Shown piece after piece: positions 7,112 through 8,337 of a DNA stretch of 8,337 bases. Position 1 is the stretch's first letter. Each line of letters opens with the position of its first letter. The notes below the pieces were generated by a model. It was not told where the DNA came from. It did not search any database and saw only the letters and a program-made list of their open reading frames with translations. The stretch comes from an uncultured Aliiroseovarius sp. (lineage in GTDB: Bacteria; Pseudomonadota; Alphaproteobacteria; Rhodobacterales; Rhodobacteraceae): assembly GCA_938023895.1 (NCBI GenBank), contig CALJDH010000108.1, positions 1 to 8,337 of the forward strand. The letters run 5' to 3'. A program made the translations under genes and the position numbers.

Positions 7112-8112
7112 ATCGAGGCTCCGACCATGCGGGCGACATCGGCCAGACGGCAGGCGTAACCCCATTCGTTGTCGTACCAAGCATAGATCTTCACCTGCGT
7201 GCCGTTGATTACCATCGTCGACAGCGCGTCAATGATCGAGCTGCGCGGATCGTTGGTGTAATCGGCAGACACAAGCGGGCGTTCCTCGTAGCCCAGAATG
7301 CCATTCAGATCGCCCTCGGCGGCCTCTTTGAAGAAGGCGTTGATTTCCTCGGCGGTGGTTTCACGCTCGACCTCGAACACGCAATCGGTCAGCGAGGCAT
7401 TCAGTAACGGCACGCGCACGGCGTGGCCGTTCAGACGCCCGGTCAGTTCGGGGAAAATCTGCGTGATCGCCTTGGCCGACCCGGTCGAGGTCGGAATCAG
7501 CGAGTTCAGCGCGGAACGCGCGCGGCGCAGATCCTTGGCGGGGCGGTCCACGATGGTTTGCGTGTTGGTCACGTCATGGATCGTGGTCATCGAACCGTGT
7601 TTGATGCCGATCCGATCCAGCAGCACTTTCACCACCGGGGCCAGACAGTTCGTCGTACAGGACGCCGCTGTCACCAGATCATGCCCGTCATAGAGGTTGT
7701 GGTTCACGCCATAAACGATGTTCAGGGCGTTCTCTTCCTTCACGGGGGCAGAGACGATCACCTTTTTGACGCCAGCCGCATAGTAGGGGGCCAGCTTTTC
7801 ATTGGTTCTGAACGCGCCGGTGCAGTCGATCACCATATCAACGCCCAGCTCTTCCAGCGGAAGTGCGTCCAGCGTCCACGATCCGGTCAGCTTCATTTCT
7901 TGACCGTTGATCGTGATGCTGTCTTCACCCGCCGAGAACTCGGCCGGCCAACGCCCATGCACGGTGTCCCATTCCAGCAGATGAGCATGCTGTTCGGCAT
8001 TGCCCACGGGGTCGTTCAGCAGCACGATTTCTCCGGGGGCACCGTTGTCGATCAGGTCCCGCAGAACCAGTTTGCCCATACGGCCAAGTCCGTTGATTGC
8101 GATACGTGTCAT
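7108..8112 (-). CDS. ArsJ-associated glyceraldehyde-3-phosphate dehydrogenase
   Basis: A phosphorylating GAPDH of 334 residues. In arsJ clusters this enzyme oxidises glyceraldehyde-3-phosphate with arsenate in place of phosphate, forming 1-arseno-3-phosphoglycerate for export. The Rossmann NAD-binding domain begins INGLGRMG (6-13). Asp34 in LLNDP fits NAD+ preference. The catalytic Cys152 lies in ASCTTNC (150-156), and His179 in [10 protein letters not shown] (176-185). The last motif is the one that sets this type apart, since housekeeping GAPDH usually reads TTIHAYT or similar. [20 protein letters not shown] (196-215) and the C-terminal YDNEWGYA (313-320) complete the fold. Start: ATG at 8112 with AAAGGGG 6 bases upstream. 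An out-of-frame ATG-ACA-TGA overlaps the start region. It is first in the cluster and overlaps arsJ by 4 bp. Because of this context I judge it a detoxification enzyme, not the glycolytic one. Confidence 0.94.
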   Translation of the reverse strand: MTRIAINGLGRMGKLVLRDLIDNGAPGEIVLLNDPVGNAEQHAHLLEWDTVHGRWPAEFSAGEDSITINGQEMKLTGSWTLDALPLEELGVDMVIDCTGAFRTNEKLAPYYAAGVKKVIVSAPVKEENALNIVYGVNHNLYDGHDLVTAASCTTNCLAPVVKVLLDRIGIKHGSMTTIHDVTNTQTIVDRPAKDLRRARSALNSLIPTSTGSAKAITQIFPELTGRLNGHAVRVPLLNASLTDCVFEVERETTAEEINAFFKEAAEGDLNGILGYEERPLVSADYTNDPRSSIIDALSTMVINGTQVKIYAWYDNEWGYACRLADVARMVGASM

Positions 8113-8123
8113 GTCATGCCCCT

Positions 8124-8157
8124 TTCGATGGATCCCGTTCCTGCGGGATATGTCGAA
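8124..8157. promoter_or_regulatory. 34-bp dyad in the GAPDH-arsJ leader: candidate operator or RNA hairpin
   Basis: Between the candidate -10 box and the ribosome binding site lies TTCGA-N3-ATCCCG-N6-CGGGAT-N3-TCGAA. The inner halves (8132-8137 and 8144-8149) and outer halves (8124-8128 and 8153-8157) match perfectly at symmetric spacing, giving 11 paired positions per side. Its place at the start of the expected transcript fits an operator for a dimeric repressor, or a leader hairpin next to the ribosome binding site. It does not resemble the AT-rich ArsR boxes I know, so the binding protein is unknown. Confidence 0.55.
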
Positions 8158-8168
8158 GGCGTAACAGA

Positions 8169-8196
8169 TTTATGACGCTGCAAACAATGGGGTCAA
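8169..8196 (-). promoter_or_regulatory. Candidate promoter for the GAPDH-arsJ-hydrolase cluster
   Basis: On the minus strand TTGACC (8196-8191, 5 of 6 matches to TTGACA) is followed after 16 bp by CATAAA (8174-8169, 4 of 6 matches to TATAAT). Transcription would start near 8162, giving a leader of about 50 nt that contains the 34-bp dyad. The call is based on consensus matches and position alone. Confidence 0.45.
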
Positions 8197-8337
8197 AGCG
8201 AGGCGCGCGGGGACAAGCTCATCGCGTGGGACGCGGTTTCCGAAGTCTGGCTCAACGAAATCACATTGCCCTGCGAATGGGTAGAATAGCCCGTGTTAGA
8301 GACACCTGGGACCACTTGAACCTCGGCCCCCTGCCCC
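8197..8337. other. Right-edge segment with no recognised gene
   Basis: On the minus strand one frame is open from the edge to a TGA at 8195-8193, encoding about 47 residues (ending MSLSPRASL), rich in Ser, Thr and Gln. It could be the C-terminal end of a gene beyond the edge, but I recognise no family, and the TGA falls inside the candidate -35 box. On the plus strand a 35-residue frame without a start codon ends at 8289. No arsR-like helix-turn-helix is seen in any frame. I treat the stretch as intergenic or gene-end sequence of unknown nature. Confidence 0.3.

Noticed and set aside
7112..7180. An upstream ATG at 7180 that would lengthen ArsJ by 23 residues
   Set aside because: The extension is hydrophilic, lies wholly inside the GAPDH gene, and lacks the GGAG-spaced GTG with GTGA overlap seen at 7111.
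7423..8175. A 250-codon open frame on the plus strand opposite the GAPDH gene
   Set aside because: It is antisense to a clear GAPDH, shows no family motif, and is His/Arg/Gln-rich as expected of a shadow frame in GC-rich DNA.
8200..8337. Search for an arsR gene or ArsR box upstream of the GAPDH gene
   Set aside because: No helix-turn-helix or metal-binding cysteine motif appears in any frame, and no AT-rich ArsR-like box is seen.

Overview
The window looks like a chromosomal segment of an alphaproteobacterium, most likely Rhodobacteraceae (roseobacter-type). This rests on the GC-rich coding sequence, on the gene order mutY / DUF721 / DsbA-family oxidoreductase, and on a divergent Kdo-transferase-like gene coupled to lpxK with the family's characteristic N-terminal form. 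The taxonomic call is inference from gene content and protein style; there is no rRNA marker here.

Left part (1-2439): the first 26 codons of an unidentified gene run off the left edge on the minus strand. Next to it, also on the minus strand, is mutY (GTG start), the adenine glycosylase that removes A opposite 8-oxoG. Divergent from mutY, on the plus strand, are a DUF721/DciA-like protein and, 5 bp later, an exported or membrane-anchored DsbA-like thiol oxidoreductase with a CPHC active site.

Middle (2440-4930): a 97-bp nested inverted repeat fills the gap between the converging dsbA-like gene and lpxK. Reading leftward, a KdtA/WaaA-like glycosyltransferase gene overlaps lpxK through TGATG, so both are probably translationally coupled. 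lpxK makes lipid IVA; the glycosyltransferase is clearly in the Kdo-transferase superfamily but has lost several signature residues of WaaA.

Right part (4931-8337): a three-gene minus-strand cluster. It begins with a phosphorylating GAPDH of the ArsJ-associated type, continues through a 4-bp GTGA overlap into the major-facilitator permease arsJ, and ends 9 bp later with a hormone-sensitive-lipase-type alpha/beta hydrolase. GAPDH plus ArsJ is a known arsenate detoxification pair: the dehydrogenase uses arsenate in place of phosphate to form 1-arseno-3-phosphoglycerate and ArsJ exports it. The hydrolase is an unexpected third member with no established role. A candidate promoter and a 34-bp dyad lie directly upstream of the GAPDH start. 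No arsR or arsC is visible, and the last ~140 bp hold no gene I can recognise.

I see no tRNA, rRNA, CRISPR array, insertion sequence or phage gene. No wholly new system stands out. The strongest leads are the ArsJ/GAPDH/hydrolase cluster with its leader dyad, the large palindrome next to lpxK, and the motif-degenerate Kdo-transferase-like protein.
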